Assembly: GCA_030386875.1 (NCBI GenBank)
Contig: CM059570.1
Span: 33,223,422 to 33,287,421, forward strand
Length of the DNA stretch: 64,000 nt
Source of the DNA: Morinoia aosen
Taxonomy: Eukaryota; Arthropoda; Malacostraca; Amphipoda; Talitridae
Direction: 5' to 3'
The number at the start of each line of letters is the position of its first letter. Within the stretch, counting starts at the first letter, position 1. Positions 33,927-45,939 of this stretch are shown piece by piece. The position numbers were made by a program, and so were the translations under genes. Below the pieces are notes generated by a model, which saw only the letters and a program-made list of their open reading frames with translations, was not told where the DNA came from and made no database searches.

Positions 33927-34420
33927 AATTGATAAAATGATGCTTTAAAAATGTATGCTTCGACGCCAAAAAATGTCCGAAAAATCAGAGAAAAAATTCA
34001 ATTTTTTTAAATTTCATCTGTAAATACACGTACGTATGAAAAAACTTGCTCAAGTTGAATAAAAAAGGTAATCAATGTATTGCATATACCATGACGTTCA
34101 CATTGAGTGGATATCAATAGCAAATTGCACGTGTCAAACTTCTAGAGTGTCTAAAAATTTAGTTGCAGGAACATTATTAATTGCCCTAACTCTGTCATTT
34201 ACTTCAAATTATTTCCCTACTACTTGGATCACCTTAAAATTTTGTCAATTTCCCTAAACTGGAAGCACTATCCATCTGGGAACGGGAGTTTCCGTCGGGA
34301 AGGAAAGGGTTAAAAATCTAAACGCACACAAACTAACCACAATCACGATGGAAGAACACACACACACAAAAAAGTCGAGAACCATAAAAATAATTTAGCT
34401 CCCGTACAATAAATTCGAGC

Positions 34421-34495
34421 CAGATTAGATAACATAAGTTAGTTCAAGTTTTTTTTAACCGCAACAAAAACGCTTCAAAGATAAATTAGAGGCAC
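34421..34495 (-). mobile_element. Short retroposon tail-end fragment
   Basis: agattagataacataagtta and aaccgcaacaaaaacgcttc match the last 75 nt of the family. The rest is lost. Confidence 0.6.
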
Positions 34496-34748
34496 AGTGC
34501 GCTATACAAGTTCTCATCACCCTTTCAAGTCCTTCAACAATGAAAGAAGGATGACAGACACGAGATGAAAACCTCACGGTTGTTCGAAGTTTAAAAATAA
34601 AATTGAATGCAGCCAAGGGAATATTACGCTAATGTCTAACATTATTAACGTTAACTTTGAATTATGTTAGTAACGTTTTTAAATTAAAAATATCATAGAT
34701 AACAAAGGAAAAACTCCATCCATAAGTAAAAATGCTTTCATTATTTAA

Positions 34749-35117
34749 GATTAAGATTATAAGATTATAAGTTAGTTTAAGCCTCCCTAACCGCTGCAAA
34801 AATAGAGCGTATCGAAGAGAGGAAGGAGGAAGGCACCATTTAATATGGAGACAAGAAAATGAGGAATCTATGCAGAAAGGGCATAGAAACAGTAAGATGG
34901 GAAAGAAGTTCATGAAATAAGATAAAAGTTGAAGAAGAAAGTCAGAGGTGCTGAAAAACAGGACAGTAGTGAACCGAAAAAAGTTGGTCCTTAACATAAC
35001 AAAAAACATTTTATTTCAACAAAAAGAAGGCCTACCTAACTCTCAGCTCGGGCCCTCACATTTTTCCCCTGGGAGCGCTAATTCCCATAGATACAATAGT
35101 TGTATCCCCCTGAGGGG
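34749..35117 (-). mobile_element. Young full-length short retroposon, sense on -
   Basis: Exact 14-bp TSD ctttcattatttaa (34735-34748, 35118-35131). It shares private variants with the copy at 33334 (aaatagagcgtatc, gaaagtcagaggtgc, gacagtagtg), and the two are nearly identical over their length. The tail region has a short ttaagattataag expansion. Confidence 0.93.
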
Positions 35118-35131
35118 CTTTCATTATTTAA

Positions 35132-37051
35132 AGCAAAATCAGCCAACAAAAAGCAAGTACCTAATAGGGTGCGCTCGTTCTTCATAAGGACAGCCTTGAC
35201 AGTAAGGTGCATTTCTATAAAAACCTCTTGGTGATTAAAGAGCGTGCACGAGCCTAAACCCGCCGTCACCACGGACATGCACTGCACAATGTGTACTCAG
35301 GTCAATGTATTGCACGATGCTAACACTAGCAAGAAAGAAGAAAGAAAGAAAAGAAAAACATTTTATTTCCAATGAAGTACAAACATGAAATGTCGATACA
35401 TTGGTTTTTAAAACACCTTAACATTAACATCCTTAAATGATTATAACACATTGGTATCGTAATACCCGTGTAAAATGAGTTCCTTTCCTTGCCTGATCTG
35501 ATTTTGAATGCTCCGGATGATAAAACCAAACTAACACTTAATGCATTCATATCGTGACAGAGCATGCAATTCAAAGAAACATAACGTCACTCTTATCAAA
35601 TAATGCACAAACATCATCAAAACGACGCTGTTAATTCAGATTTCCATCAGGTGATGATGAAAACCTGCAATAAAAACGTTTGCGCATTTGCATTGACTAC
35701 GAACTTCTAATCCAAGCACGTACGGCAGGATTGATCCAACATAGTTTTTCTACAAGATACAGCCTATAATTTGACGAGGGCAACGTTGAATGCTAGAAAA
35801 ATGAAAATCACCAGTAACACCTGAAGATGCGACACATGTTAAACTAACCTAATTTGAAGAAGAAATTTCGGACCAACTCGAAGTCATTCAAGTCTTTCTA
35901 ATGAAAAATTCAACATCCCTCCGAAAAAATTCACCTGCGAGCTAATACAAATACATTCAATCAACCCCAAAAATAAACGGAACAGAACAGGCCCTGGCCT
36001 AAACTCACAGGCTGGCGAGCCGGAACAAATGTCCAATAACTTGGCCGACGCAGGCGAACAAGAACGTGATCAGTCTAACCTAGAGCTGCGGCCGCAGCAG
36101 CCAGCGGCCCTAGCGGAACTTAGAGGCAATAAATTAGGAATTTCTGAAGTCGACTCAGAAGTTGAAGTCATCAAAAGTTAGGAGCGTAACACAACCGGCC
36201 GAGATAGGCGCAGTCGCCCCAAACAAAAAAATACCAACATTGCGGCCAGACCTCCATGTTTGTGGGGCACTAAAATAAAAACCTGGCGGAACATAAGGGA
36301 ACACGTCCGTATCCAATATACGCGGGTAATGACTTGGTAGCTCGGCAAAACTGCATGCCCACGAAACAAGACGAGATGCGTTGGCGACATTCTTGCGGCG
36401 GCTCAAAACTTGGGGTCCATGAGCCGCTTTTATTCAGGGGCAGCAGAGAACAGTTGCCAAATTTGGGTTGAAATTTCTCGTAGGTTGACTGTACGTATAT
36501 TTTCTAGGCGCGCCCTTCTGAGCTCCAGGGATTATGGCCGTGATCCATAATATACTAGGAAGATGAACTCGGTAATGAAATTCCTTTTGCAACGCTGGGC
36601 TAAAAAAGTCAATGTACCGTCGGAAAAATGTGTTTATTTGCATTATATATAGAAAATGTCAATAAATCGATTCTTAGAGAAAAATGTAGAAAGTGACTGA
36701 CTCCGTGCTATGCGATGCAAGAATTTTAAATCTTTGAAGTTATAGGTAAATGTTGCGATACGGAGAAAGGGGTGGGTTTAGGACCCTCTTCCCATACGCT
36801 GAGGGACTCTCAACCCCCGGACACATTTCAAAGTATTGTCCATCATGCTTGCGCATACCTGCATACCAGACATGGAGAATAAAAGAGTTATTAAGATATA
36901 CATGAATTTATTTGGAAACACGTGGATTTGAATATGACACACAAAATATTTCAATGCAATGATTAAAGCACAGGGAAATGTTATAGCAACAAGCGCATGA
37001 ATTTAACGACATGACAATCCCACACGACACAATGAGGAAACCACATCTTGG
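35132..37051. other. No gene assigned
   Basis: 35330-35360 is a short GAAA-rich run. 36100-36430 is GC-richer with open frames on both strands but no recognised motif. Confidence 0.35.
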
Positions 37052-37504
37052 CTGTCTAGCAGGGATGGAAAAAACCCAGGGTTTTTTAAAAAAACCCAAC
37101 CCACCTGGGTTTTTTTGGGTTAAATTGGGTTTTATTGGGTTTTTTTGGGCTTTATTGGGTTTTTTGTAATACCTGTTTTTGTAAAAGAGCTATTCACACA
37201 ACTCCCGTTGCCCCTATTTCAGATTTATATACATACACTTATTGAGTAAATATTGTTATTTGATTACTATATTTCCAACATTATATTACATTATTATATG
37301 AATTATTACATTATATGAACAATATATGAATTAAGTTTGTCCATCACAATTACCATTTACCAATTACCATATGCATAGAGACATAGCTCTGCAGTCTGTA
37401 AAGATATAAGATGTCCAAAGAGAATTGCTATGCTCGTCAATTCATAGTAAGTTGTTTTAGCAGCTGACAGACGCAAGTCATGTGAGAGGGAAGCACCATG
37501 CAGA

Positions 37505-37820
37505 GTTTATTAGTTTATTAGTTAGTTTAAGCCTCCCTATCCTCAACAATGAGATGTAAAGAGAGGAAGGAAGAAGGCACCATTTAGTATGGAGTTAAGG
37601 GAACGTGGAATCTATGCAGAAAGGGCACAGAAACAGAAAGCTAAGAAAGAAGTTCATGAAACAAGAAAAAGTTGAAGAAGAAAGTGGTAGGCGGTGAAAA
37701 ACAGGACAGCAGTGAACCGAAAAAAGATGGTCCGTAACACAACAAAACCTATTCTATTTTAACAAAAGAAAGCCTACCTAACCTTTAGCTCGGGCCCTCA
37801 CATTGTCCCCCTGGGAGCGC
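37505..37820 (-). mobile_element. 5'-truncated short retroposon inside the outer hAT
   Basis: Exact TSD agcaccatgcaga (37492-37504, 37821-37833). The sense 5' end stops at gcgctcccag, about 45 nt short of the full head. It has a normal tail at the left. Confidence 0.92.
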
Positions 37821-38672
37821 AGCACCATGCAGATCATAAGTAACCACCACAAGCAGCTTGAAGCAAGACAGCTGCACATCACTTAACAGTCATGCTGTTA
37901 ACAACTTAACATGTGTATTGTGTGAGCTGGAGTGCTTAGCTGCGCAAGTCAAGTCAGTCAACCACACTGTTACATGTTACAACATGTAGTGATATGCCAA
38001 ATTTTTTTTTAAATTTGCCAAAAAATTCACTTTTCGCAGTACAGGATAGCAACAAACACTAAAATGATTGAAAGTAAATGCTCTAACTGATTCCATCGTC
38101 AAATTTGTTCCAGTGCAGCTTGAATGCTCCCCATAGGCCAGTAGTTTCTTTACTTTCTCACCCCATGATGGCTGCGGTTGTCTCGCCCCATCTGACTATA
38201 ATAGTTAGACTTATTTCAATTTAAACAATTTAAACAATTTATTTACCACAGGTGATACAGAGGTAGAATGTTTCTTAAGTCTAATACAATGGTCAAATTT
38301 GAGTATAGCTACCTGTGGGCCCGAATAAGTTCAGCGACTTCTAGGGCATCCTACCATTACATTATTCTAGGGTGTACAATAATGTTTAACCTAATTCACT
38401 TAGCCTAGTTTCACATTAGACTGATCAACAAGATAATGAACTTGATATTGATGTTTCATTTTACAACATTTAAGGCAAAGCTCTCACAGGAGACTGATAT
38501 TGAAGAGTGGTTGGGTGAATACTATCCGGAGTTCATCGGTGCGCTTTCTCCTATAAATTGAAGGACTTCAACATCTTCCCAAAACACATGTTCAATGAGA
38601 ATATCACTAAGACAATGACTCCTTGTTGATGGTGGGATATTCAAGACATGAAACAGCAGAAAATGCATATTC

Positions 38673-38897
38673 ATGAAAAGAACACTGGCAGAGGGTTGCT
38701 GCAAGTTTATAAGCAATCTTCATTCTTGCCCCTCAAGTTCAGGATCCATTGAGAGAATTTTCTCAACATTTGGAATTTTGTGGAATAAATTGAGAAATAG
38801 ATTAGGATCAGAACGCGCACATAAATTGTCTCAGTATATCGCCACCTCACGAATGATCATGATGTGGATGACAACGATGAAATGGCAGTGGATGTAG
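38673..38897 (+). pseudogene. hAT transposase C-terminal (dimerisation) remnant
   Basis: The open frame contains CPSSSGSIERIFSTFGILWN followed by KLRNRLGSERAHKLSQYI. This is the hallmark of the hAT family C-terminal dimerisation domain (consensus PxSSxxxERxFSxxxxxxxxxRNRLxxExxxxL). It lies between the left end of the outer hAT and the inner hAT insertion, on the same strand as the outer element, and ends about 45 bp before the inner element. Upstream catalytic parts are not recognisable: 37830-38660 lacks a long frame. The outer element is therefore a deletion derivative or decayed copy. Confidence 0.88.
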
Positions 38898-38941
38898 AAA
38901 GAGAAACACAGTAGTATTGTAGTAGCAGTCTAGTCTAGAAG

Positions 38942-39232
38942 CAGGGTTGCGGAGTCGGTGGAATAAATTTGCGACTCCGACTCCGACTCCACCTTTCCAG
39001 AATTTGGCGACTCCGACTCCGACTCCACCTTTTCAGAATTTGGCGACTCCGACTCCGACTCCGACTCCATCTTTTCAGAATTTGGCGACTCCGACTCCGA
39101 CTCCGACTCCACCTTTCCAGAATTTGGCGACTCCGACTCCGACTCCGACTCCATTTCTCCAGAATTTGGCGACTCCAACACCGACTCCGCCTATTCACAA
39201 TTTTGTGGCTCCAACTTCACCTATTCATAATT
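38942..39232. repeat. Left subterminal GACTCC array of the inner hAT
   Basis: The outermost cggagtcg pairs with the first cgactccg to form a hairpin. About seven units of roughly 36-45 bp follow, each made of (gactcc)2-3 plus a cc(a/t)..ttccagaatttgg spacer. Open frames through it on both strands encode only Ser/Glu or Thr/Pro low complexity. Confidence 0.9.
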
Positions 39233-39899
39233 TATAAGATGAATATTTTATTTCTTAACTAGTGTACACACACCGTCAAAAATGACGAGATTCAATACCT
39301 TTCTTCAACAAATTTCCGTTTGAGTGGAGTTTCCATGCTTTCAGCTTATTCCAAAGGTAACTTAAATTTCTTATAATAGTAATAAACACTCAGAACACAG
39401 CATTTTTAAGCCGCAAGAGAAGTAGTTATAGCCGTTCGTGTCGTATCCAAGATACAGAAATTCAGCATTACTGAAAGCAACTGCGAACTTGTGTATGTAT
39501 ATTTTAATATGCAATACAGTACATTGCAATACAGTATATTGTAATATACAATACAGCATATTGTAATATGCAATACCCCGCCGAACTCGGTATTCACGAT
39601 ACAAACTTGAGTATATAAGGCTATGGATCGCTCTAATTGTGATGAAAGTGACTTATTATAGAGCTATTGCACAACGAAAATGAGTGTATTAATTGACCGT
39701 GAACTGGAACCAAGACCGCCCGTGCAAATTTTTTCCTATCAATTATTCTTAACAGCGTGACACAAAACGTATAAATAAACACACGACAGTCATTCTTAGT
39801 AGTAAACAGTTGCAGGGTTGAAACCTGTGCATATATTCATTATATTCTTTATTATCGAACGACTTTTAAATTGACTACAGATTGTTAATAATCAAGATA

Positions 39900-40085
39900 C
39901 TAGTGTACATGATTGGTCAAAAATGACGGGATCCAATGGTATCGTTTTAAAAAAATCTCAAGATAAAAATGGCAAACAAATATATCCATTGTAATAGTAC
40001 CCGCGATTAAAATACAGTATTCTCATACTTGTGACTGGTAAAACTCGTATCACAGATACGGTCATTAAGCATATTTAAAAACGTC
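39900..40085 (+). repeat. Left arm of an internal inverted repeat
   Basis: tgacgggatcc, tacccgcgattaaaata and atcacagatac in this arm recur inverted at 43285-43460, with about 70 percent similarity by eye. The arms enclose the LINE and one mariner-like insertion within the inner hAT. Confidence 0.55.
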
Positions 40086-40335
40086 ACAAACGCACACAAC
40101 AACCAAGAAAATTGTATAACATAATACCTATCTGAATTGTAATTTAAATTATTGTTCGCAAGAGGTTTTTAAAAAATTTGCCATACCTTTCAAGCATTTA
40201 AATGCCTTTGAAATTTAAATGCGATGAGCCGCATTTTCTTGACAGTTGATTCGATTTTCACGTAATGGTTTTTACTTATAAACATAAGTGAGCAGATGCC
40301 TGATTTTTCATATTTCGATGGCATTTATGATACTG

Positions 40336-41347
40336 AGTTTGGAGACTGGTTACAGAGTTTGGTAGAGTGTGCGAAAGGCGGAAATTGAGGGTAAATGTGA
40401 ATAAAAGTAAGGTGATGAGATGTTCAAGAGGTGGAGTGTTTGGAACTTTGGATGTGAGGTTGAATGGGGAAGTTTTAGAGGAGGTAGAGCATTTTAGGTA
40501 CCTCGGGTCGGATGTGACTGCTAAGGATAGTATGGAAGTAGAAGTGAAGCATCGAGTGAGTGAAGGTTGTGAGACATTGGGTGCAATGAGGAAAGTTTTT
40601 GAATGCAGGAGTTTGAGTATGAATGTTAAGAGGGGACTGTATGAAAGTTTGATTGTGTCAGTTTTGTTGTATGGAGCAGAGTCCTGGGGGTTGAGAGCAG
40701 CTGAGAGGAGGAAGTTTGATGTGTTTGAGATGAAGTGTTTGAGGAGCATGTATGGAGTAACTAGAAGAGATAGGATCAGGAATGAGTTGGTTAGGGGACA
40801 GACTGGTGTTATCAATAAGTTGAGCAGGCGAGTGGATGAAAGAGTGCTTGGATGGTTTGGGCATGTTGAAGGAATGAATGTTGAGCGGCTGGTGAAAAAG
40901 ATATATGTCGGAAGTGAGTGGTCTTCGAGCGCGAGGTAGACCACGGATGAGTTGGAAGGATGGGGTGAGACGTGCTTTGTATGAGAGGGGTCTGACTGTG
41001 GACGTGGCGAGAGGGATGGCTGCGGACAGAAGTGAGTGGGGGCAGTGTATAAGGAGGTAATTTTATTTTTGACGCGTTACTGGAAGCTGCCCGCGTGTGA
41101 TGGGGTTGACCTGTCATGTGCGGGGGGAGGGGCTGCACTCAATGAAGCGGTCGGGGTGAACCAGCTGTGGCTGTCGGGCCTGACTGTGGGAGGGGGTTGT
41201 GCTGGGCTGCTGCTGATCCTGGCAGTTCAGGTGCGGCCAGTGCTGCCTCTCTCGCCTCCTAGTGACTGAGTGTGGGGATTGTGGCCTGCTGTCGGCTACC
41301 CTCCCATAGGGAGGATAAGCCCGGTATATGTATGTATGTATGTATGT
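40336..41347 (+). mobile_element. 5'-truncated LINE, reverse transcriptase C-terminus
   Basis: A 13-bp TSD atttatgatactg (40323-40335, 41348-41360) bounds a fragment ending in (TATG)n. The frame 40367-40939 reads RRKLRVNVNKSKVM (end of the RT palm/thumb), FRYLGSDV, YESLIVSVLLYGAESWGLRA, EMKCLRSMYGVTRRDRIRNE and RVLGWFGHVEGMN. This is the typical C-terminal region of an endonuclease-type LINE reverse transcriptase. Near 40915 the frame shifts; the next frame gives RGRPRMSWKDGVRRALYERG and ends at about 41058. An upstream shift near 40370 also separates the first codons. The exact TSD indicates a recent insertion. The clade is not certain; it looks RTE- or CR1/Jockey-like. Confidence 0.88.
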
Positions 41348-41453
41348 ATTTATGATACTGTCCAAGCAAGCAGATTCCCATTGTAATGAGATAGGGGAAA
41401 TTACGCTCGAGAGCATATACTTATCATTGACGGACACCTGTTTTTTTATTATA

Positions 41454-42226
41454 TCGGGTGTCCTGTAAAAATGTCCCCGATTTTTAATTAATTATATCTC
41501 AGCTTTAAATTAATATATTTGAATTGCCATCGTTCACAATGTAGTAAATTATGTTTCCTTTTCGAATAATTTATGTTATTGAAAATCGGTTGAATAACCA
41601 CTTTATAATGTCCAATTTACTGAAAGGAGTAGAAAAATTAATTGTTCAAATGTAAAGTTTTTAAAACAATATTGATATTCTTCCTTATTTTGTAGTTTCC
41701 ATAAAACTGAACACACAAAAATTTTAAGGAGTAACAAATCATTACCTTATATAACTTTTAAAATGAATAAGTAATTTTAGTATCTAACGACATACCCTCC
41801 ATTTCTCTCAAGGCAAGTATTACTTCTAGCCACCATTGAACGAAGAGTTTTACCCATTATTCCACCGTTTTCTATCAGTCCTTGAAACACTATTATTGAG
41901 AACACTTGAAACTTGAAACCTCTCAGAGGGTTTAAATACTTAGTTGTATGTACGATACATCGTTATGAAATTATTCTCAACAGTAGGTATTGAAGAATGA
42001 AGAAGAACACCAGTGTTGTTTTTAAAACTTTCCCTTTGAACAATTTTTCTACCCCTTTCAGTAAATCGATCATCTTGAAGTTTATTCAACTGATTTTCAA
42101 AAACTTATATTATTTCAAAAGGAAACAAAATTGAATAAATTGTAAATAAAAGACAATTAAAATATGTTAATTTAAGCGGAGATATTATCAATTAAAAAGT
42201 CCGGGACATTTTTGTGGGACACGCAG
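41454..42226. mobile_element. Mariner-like deletion derivative (773 bp)
   Basis: TA lies on both sides (41452-41453, 42227-42228). The TIRs extend about 50 bp: tcgggtgtcctgtaaaaatg against, inverted, ctgcgtgtcccacaaaaatg. On the minus strand near 41800-41860 a short piece reads TLRSMVARSNTCLERNGGY, similar to the end of mariner transposases (RxxxCIxxxGxHFE). The rest of the transposase is missing. Confidence 0.72.
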
Positions 42227-43284
42227 TATAGTATTGATTGTTCTTATACAATAAATGGTCAAGTGTCTCCTTTGAACAAATTAATAAATAGGTTTAGCTA
42301 TTTTGTGAGCGTAATCTCTCCTATGTTAATACAATGAAGTTTTAGGATTTAAAACTTAAGAGCAATTGGTCGAACATTTATTGCAAATACAGAAGAACTT
42401 CAAGGGAACAACAGCAAGTCGTTTCCCGAGATGCGCAAAAAGAGAAACCGTACCCAAGTTAGGCGGATCTTGAGGATTCCAACAGTACGCACAGGAGCGT
42501 CCTCTGTGAAATTTTTATTATTGAATTCCTTTAAAATGAAGACCGGAAATCTTCTTTAACGTAAGGTTAGTTTTTAAAACGATACTCGCTAAAAATAGAA
42601 GACACCCAATGGACGCGGCCGGTCATCAGCACGGTACTCCGGTAGGAAATTTTAGAGGCGTTCTGAGTAGAGAGATACAGAGTATTAAGATGTCCGGTCG
42701 CCGACTAGGTGAATATCGTATCTTATTGTAAGATTACATATAGCACTAAGATGTTAACAATTAATTGACAATTAATTACCTTGAATAGTAAGTGCCTATT
42801 CAAGAGGCTGCAAAAGCCGGGTCGAGGAGTTCAAGTCGCAGAAAGAGACTGCTTTTTACGCAATAGAAATAAGTTAGAGGTACCAGACCCACTTCTATTA
42901 AAAGGACGACATGCTGCCCAAGCAGAGCAAGCTCAAAGATAATTTAATGAGTGAACGCCAAAGCGTCTCGAGTAATGTTAATTACAGTGATTTAAGGTTA
43001 ATGCAGTCTGCTAGAAGCGCAAACATGCTTATTTATAGAAAGTTAAATTTAAACACAAAAAACGGAAAAAAATATGCAGCTGCAAAACAAAAAACAACGA
43101 ACAAAAAGATCTTATTTCATCAGTTTCAAATTCTTGTCTGTGAACTAAGAGAGGCCAACTGAAGAAAACTTTTTCTTCCACAAAGCCGCCATCAGAAATA
43201 CGGAAAATATTCAACAGGAAATTTCATTGAACAAACAAAATTGGCTGTTCGTCTTTGTTGGTTGATCTGTCTCCCTTTCACGCT
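42227..43284. other. Unassigned interior of the inner hAT
   Basis: An open frame at 42911-43162 (+) is Lys/Ser-rich with no recognised motif. Confidence 0.35.
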
Positions 43285-43460
43285 CTTAGAGATACTTAAC
43301 TACTGTATCTGTGATGCGAGTTTCACCAGTGCACAAGTATTAGAATATTTTAATCGCGGGTGCTATTAGGATGAAAATATTTCTTTATGGTCCACATCTG
43401 GAAGATTTCTATACAGACAATATCGAATCCCGTCATTTGACGAGTCGTGTACACAATTAT
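43285..43460 (-). repeat. Right arm of the internal inverted repeat
   Basis: Inverted partner of 39900-40085 (gtatctgtgat, ttttaatcgcgggtgctatt, gaatcccgtca). Confidence 0.55.
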
Positions 43461-43465
43461 GTATA

Positions 43466-44091
43466 CTGAGTGTTTCAGAAAACGAGGTACAAAATTGCAC
43501 ATCAAGTAGAAAATGGCCAAATAAACACTTTTTGTCCTATGAAATTTTCATCCGAAAAATCGGGTTTGGGAGGCATTAGGTGTTTATTGTTTTTAAGGTT
43601 AAATTTAATGACACAATTACTCGCGGTATTGATTCTGAATTTACTTTACAAAAATTGTTCAAAATGTGTTCCACCTACATCTATGCACTTTTCGAATGTT
43701 AGCCTTAACGGCTGCCGAAGATTAGGAAACACGTCTGACATTAAGGTATCTCACCTGCAGCCACTGCAATTCTGGCCACAAGATCTTCCTCAGACCCAAT
43801 GGGTGTAGCATAAACAAGGCTCTTCACGTGTCCCCAAAAATTGAAATCGAGTGGAGTCATGTCAGGAGATCTAGGAGGTCTTGCAACTAGCACATTTCGC
43901 CCGATCAACGTAAATTCAAAATAAATATTGCGAGTAGTTTATTCATTAAATTTCACCCTTTAAAACAATAAACTGCTAATATCTCAATGTCTTTTTCTTC
44001 GGAAAGTTTTATAGAAGAAAAAGTTTTTATTTGGATATCTTCTACTTGGTGTGCAATTTTTTGCCTCTTATTCTGAATCTGAAACACCCTG
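43466..44091 (-). mobile_element. Mariner-like deletion derivative with transposase 3' end
   Basis: TA duplications lie at 43464-43465 and 44092-44093. Long TIRs, about 120 bp, include gtgtttcaga and aaattgcacatcaagtag/aaattgcacaccaagtag. On the minus strand about 43905-43660 encodes SRHDSTRFQFLGTREEPCLC (a decayed SPDLTPLDFFLWGHLKSLVY), then EDLVARI-like and RRLxxCIDVGGTHFE segments. That is the C-terminal end of a mariner-family transposase with its last catalytic Asp region degraded. Everything upstream of it is deleted. Confidence 0.78.
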
Positions 44092-44093
44092 TA

Positions 44094-45675
44094 TATTACT
44101 GACAAGTGTTTTCTGAGTAGGTTATGTAGGCATTGTCTACACTGAGAAGCATAGATATGCATCAACAGTTTTTTATTGCTAAGTATGCACTAATTCAGTG
44201 AAATTATAGTAGTTAATTCAATGACTATGCTTCAAATCCCCAAAATTATGATATACGTGTAGATAAGGTAGGTAAGATTTGCACACTGCCTTTTCTTCTT
44301 TGTATCTACACTATGCAGGGTAACAATGCAGAAAAAGTGTCATATTATTGCTCAACACTATGTTACATTTCGGCTATAATAAGCAAAAGTTGTTCTGCTT
44401 TCATTGCAGGGGCCTGACGTTTTCGGAAAGTTTTTTTTACGAATAAAAGTCACTTCTAGCTTCTTTGCTTGTATTATGATACTATCTCTTATTTTCGTCT
44501 AACTTTTTACTTTGTATTGGACACTTTGTTATTTTAATAAACGCCCAGGTTCTTCTCATTTCGTGTTTTTTGGAGCAATTTGAAACGTTTCCAGCAAGAG
44601 AATTTGTACTATCGCATAAATGCAAAAACTATTGCAGCTGAGATAGTGCATTGTTTTCAGTTACAATGTGTGTGTGACTGTAAGTGAAGTTTTTGCTGGT
44701 GTGTGTAATTATTTTCATTGCAGCTCGTTTACATCGTATTTTTATTTTTTTAAGTGTCTCAATGCCGATATAGATAACCTTACAACATTTCCAAATCTTC
44801 CTTAACAAGAAGTAATTAATTACATAATGCTACAAAACAAATACTATTTCAGTTTTTTAAAATGTATCAACATAATTATAAAATTCTGCATTTCAGCGTA
44901 TACTAGCTTAGAAACTGGGGAGTGATACGAAGATAAAAATTAAACATGATGATGATATAGTGAAAAACAATATAACTCTGAAAGAACCAAATTACATTCA
45001 AGGAATAACTTGAGAAATGAGAAGAAATTTTTATTATTAATACATGTTAACTTGACTTAAAAACACGGAAGCCATATCAATTTTGATAACATGACTTGAA
45101 AACTAGAAGTCTTTGTGCACTAGACCATAGCTTCAGGTTTCGGCAAAGACTACTCATTGGCAATGAATCATACCCAAAAGAATAGAAATGTTTATGATCA
45201 TTATCAATCAATGCATCATTTTGAGTATACAGAGTTACCACTCTTTATGTGAGTACAATGTATTGCATCAGCTGAAATGTTCTGCAAGTAACTTGCAACA
45301 CATTTACTACTATTTTCCAGTTCCTATGTAATAATTGAAGGAAAAATGAACAAAACAGAAATATACAGAATGAATTTGCGATGCTTTCAATTACTAATTC
45401 CTGCTTTTAACTACAAAATATACATTAATGCTGGGTATAAAAATTATATTTCGCACTCGTAGGTTTCTCATATATATCTGTGCAAACCCTCAATGACTAG
45501 ATAACATGACGGTATTAGGTGATAGGAATAAATACGCTGTTCCAAACTTAGAACAAAACAATCAACGAAAACATTGCGTATTTTTTAGACTTTTCAGCAA
45601 AGCATTCTAACTCTGTTTTGGTTTACTTCTAGTTTTAAAGACTTATAAATAATTTTTAGCAAAAATTAGAATCGA
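44094..45675. other. Unassigned interior of the inner hAT
   Basis: AT-rich, with no open frame of note on either strand. Confidence 0.4.
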
Positions 45676-45939
45676 AGACACCAAAAAATAGCGACTCCAA
45701 CCACGACTCTTCCACATCCGAATGAACGACTCCGACTCCGACTCCGACTCCACCACATTCGGAAAAGCGACTCCGACTCCGACTCCGACTCCATCACACT
45801 TCAGAGTAGCGACTCCGACTCCGACTCCGACTCCACCACACTTCAGAGAAGCGACTCCGACTCCGACTCCGACTCCACCCTAAAACATCCGACTCCGGCG
45901 ACTCCGACTCCCGACTCCGACTCCGACTCCGCAACCCTG
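45676..45939. repeat. Right subterminal GACTCC array of the inner hAT
   Basis: Five to six units of (gactcc)n with a cacacttcagag/agcg spacer, ending in the TIR cgactccgcaaccctg. Units run in the same direction on + as those of the left array, so only the outermost 17 bp are inverted. Confidence 0.9.

Larger units (their letters stand above)
33144..34309. mobile_element. TTAA-type element with a retroposon inside
   Basis: The TIRs are ccctttccttcc at 33144 and ggaaggaaaggg ending at 34309, flanked by ttag on the left and TTAA (34310-34313) on the right. CCC...GGG ends and a TTAA target are piggyBac-like. The retroposon at 33334-33697 with its duplication accounts for about 380 bp, leaving a native length near 785 bp. 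No transposase is evident in the interior. A directly repeated palindromic motif lies at 33883-33926. Confidence 0.65.
38942..45939. mobile_element. Inner hAT element, about 7.0 kb, nested
   Basis: An exact 8-bp duplication tctagaag lies at 38934-38941 and 45940-45947. The TIRs are cagggttgcggagtcgg on the left and, inverted, cagggttgcggagtcgg on the right, identical over 17 bp. Subterminal arrays of gactcc units lie at both ends. After subtracting a LINE and two mariner-like insertions, about 4.6 kb remains, with no recognisable hAT transposase. I judge it non-autonomous. Confidence 0.9.

Noticed and set aside
38930-39262. Overlapping frames encoding Ser/Glu-, Arg/Ser- or Thr/Pro-rich repeats
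   Set aside because: All are translations of the GACTCC subterminal array of the inner hAT.
40276-40944. 222-codon frame on the minus strand
   Set aside because: Antisense shadow of the LINE reverse transcriptase frame, which has clear family motifs on +.
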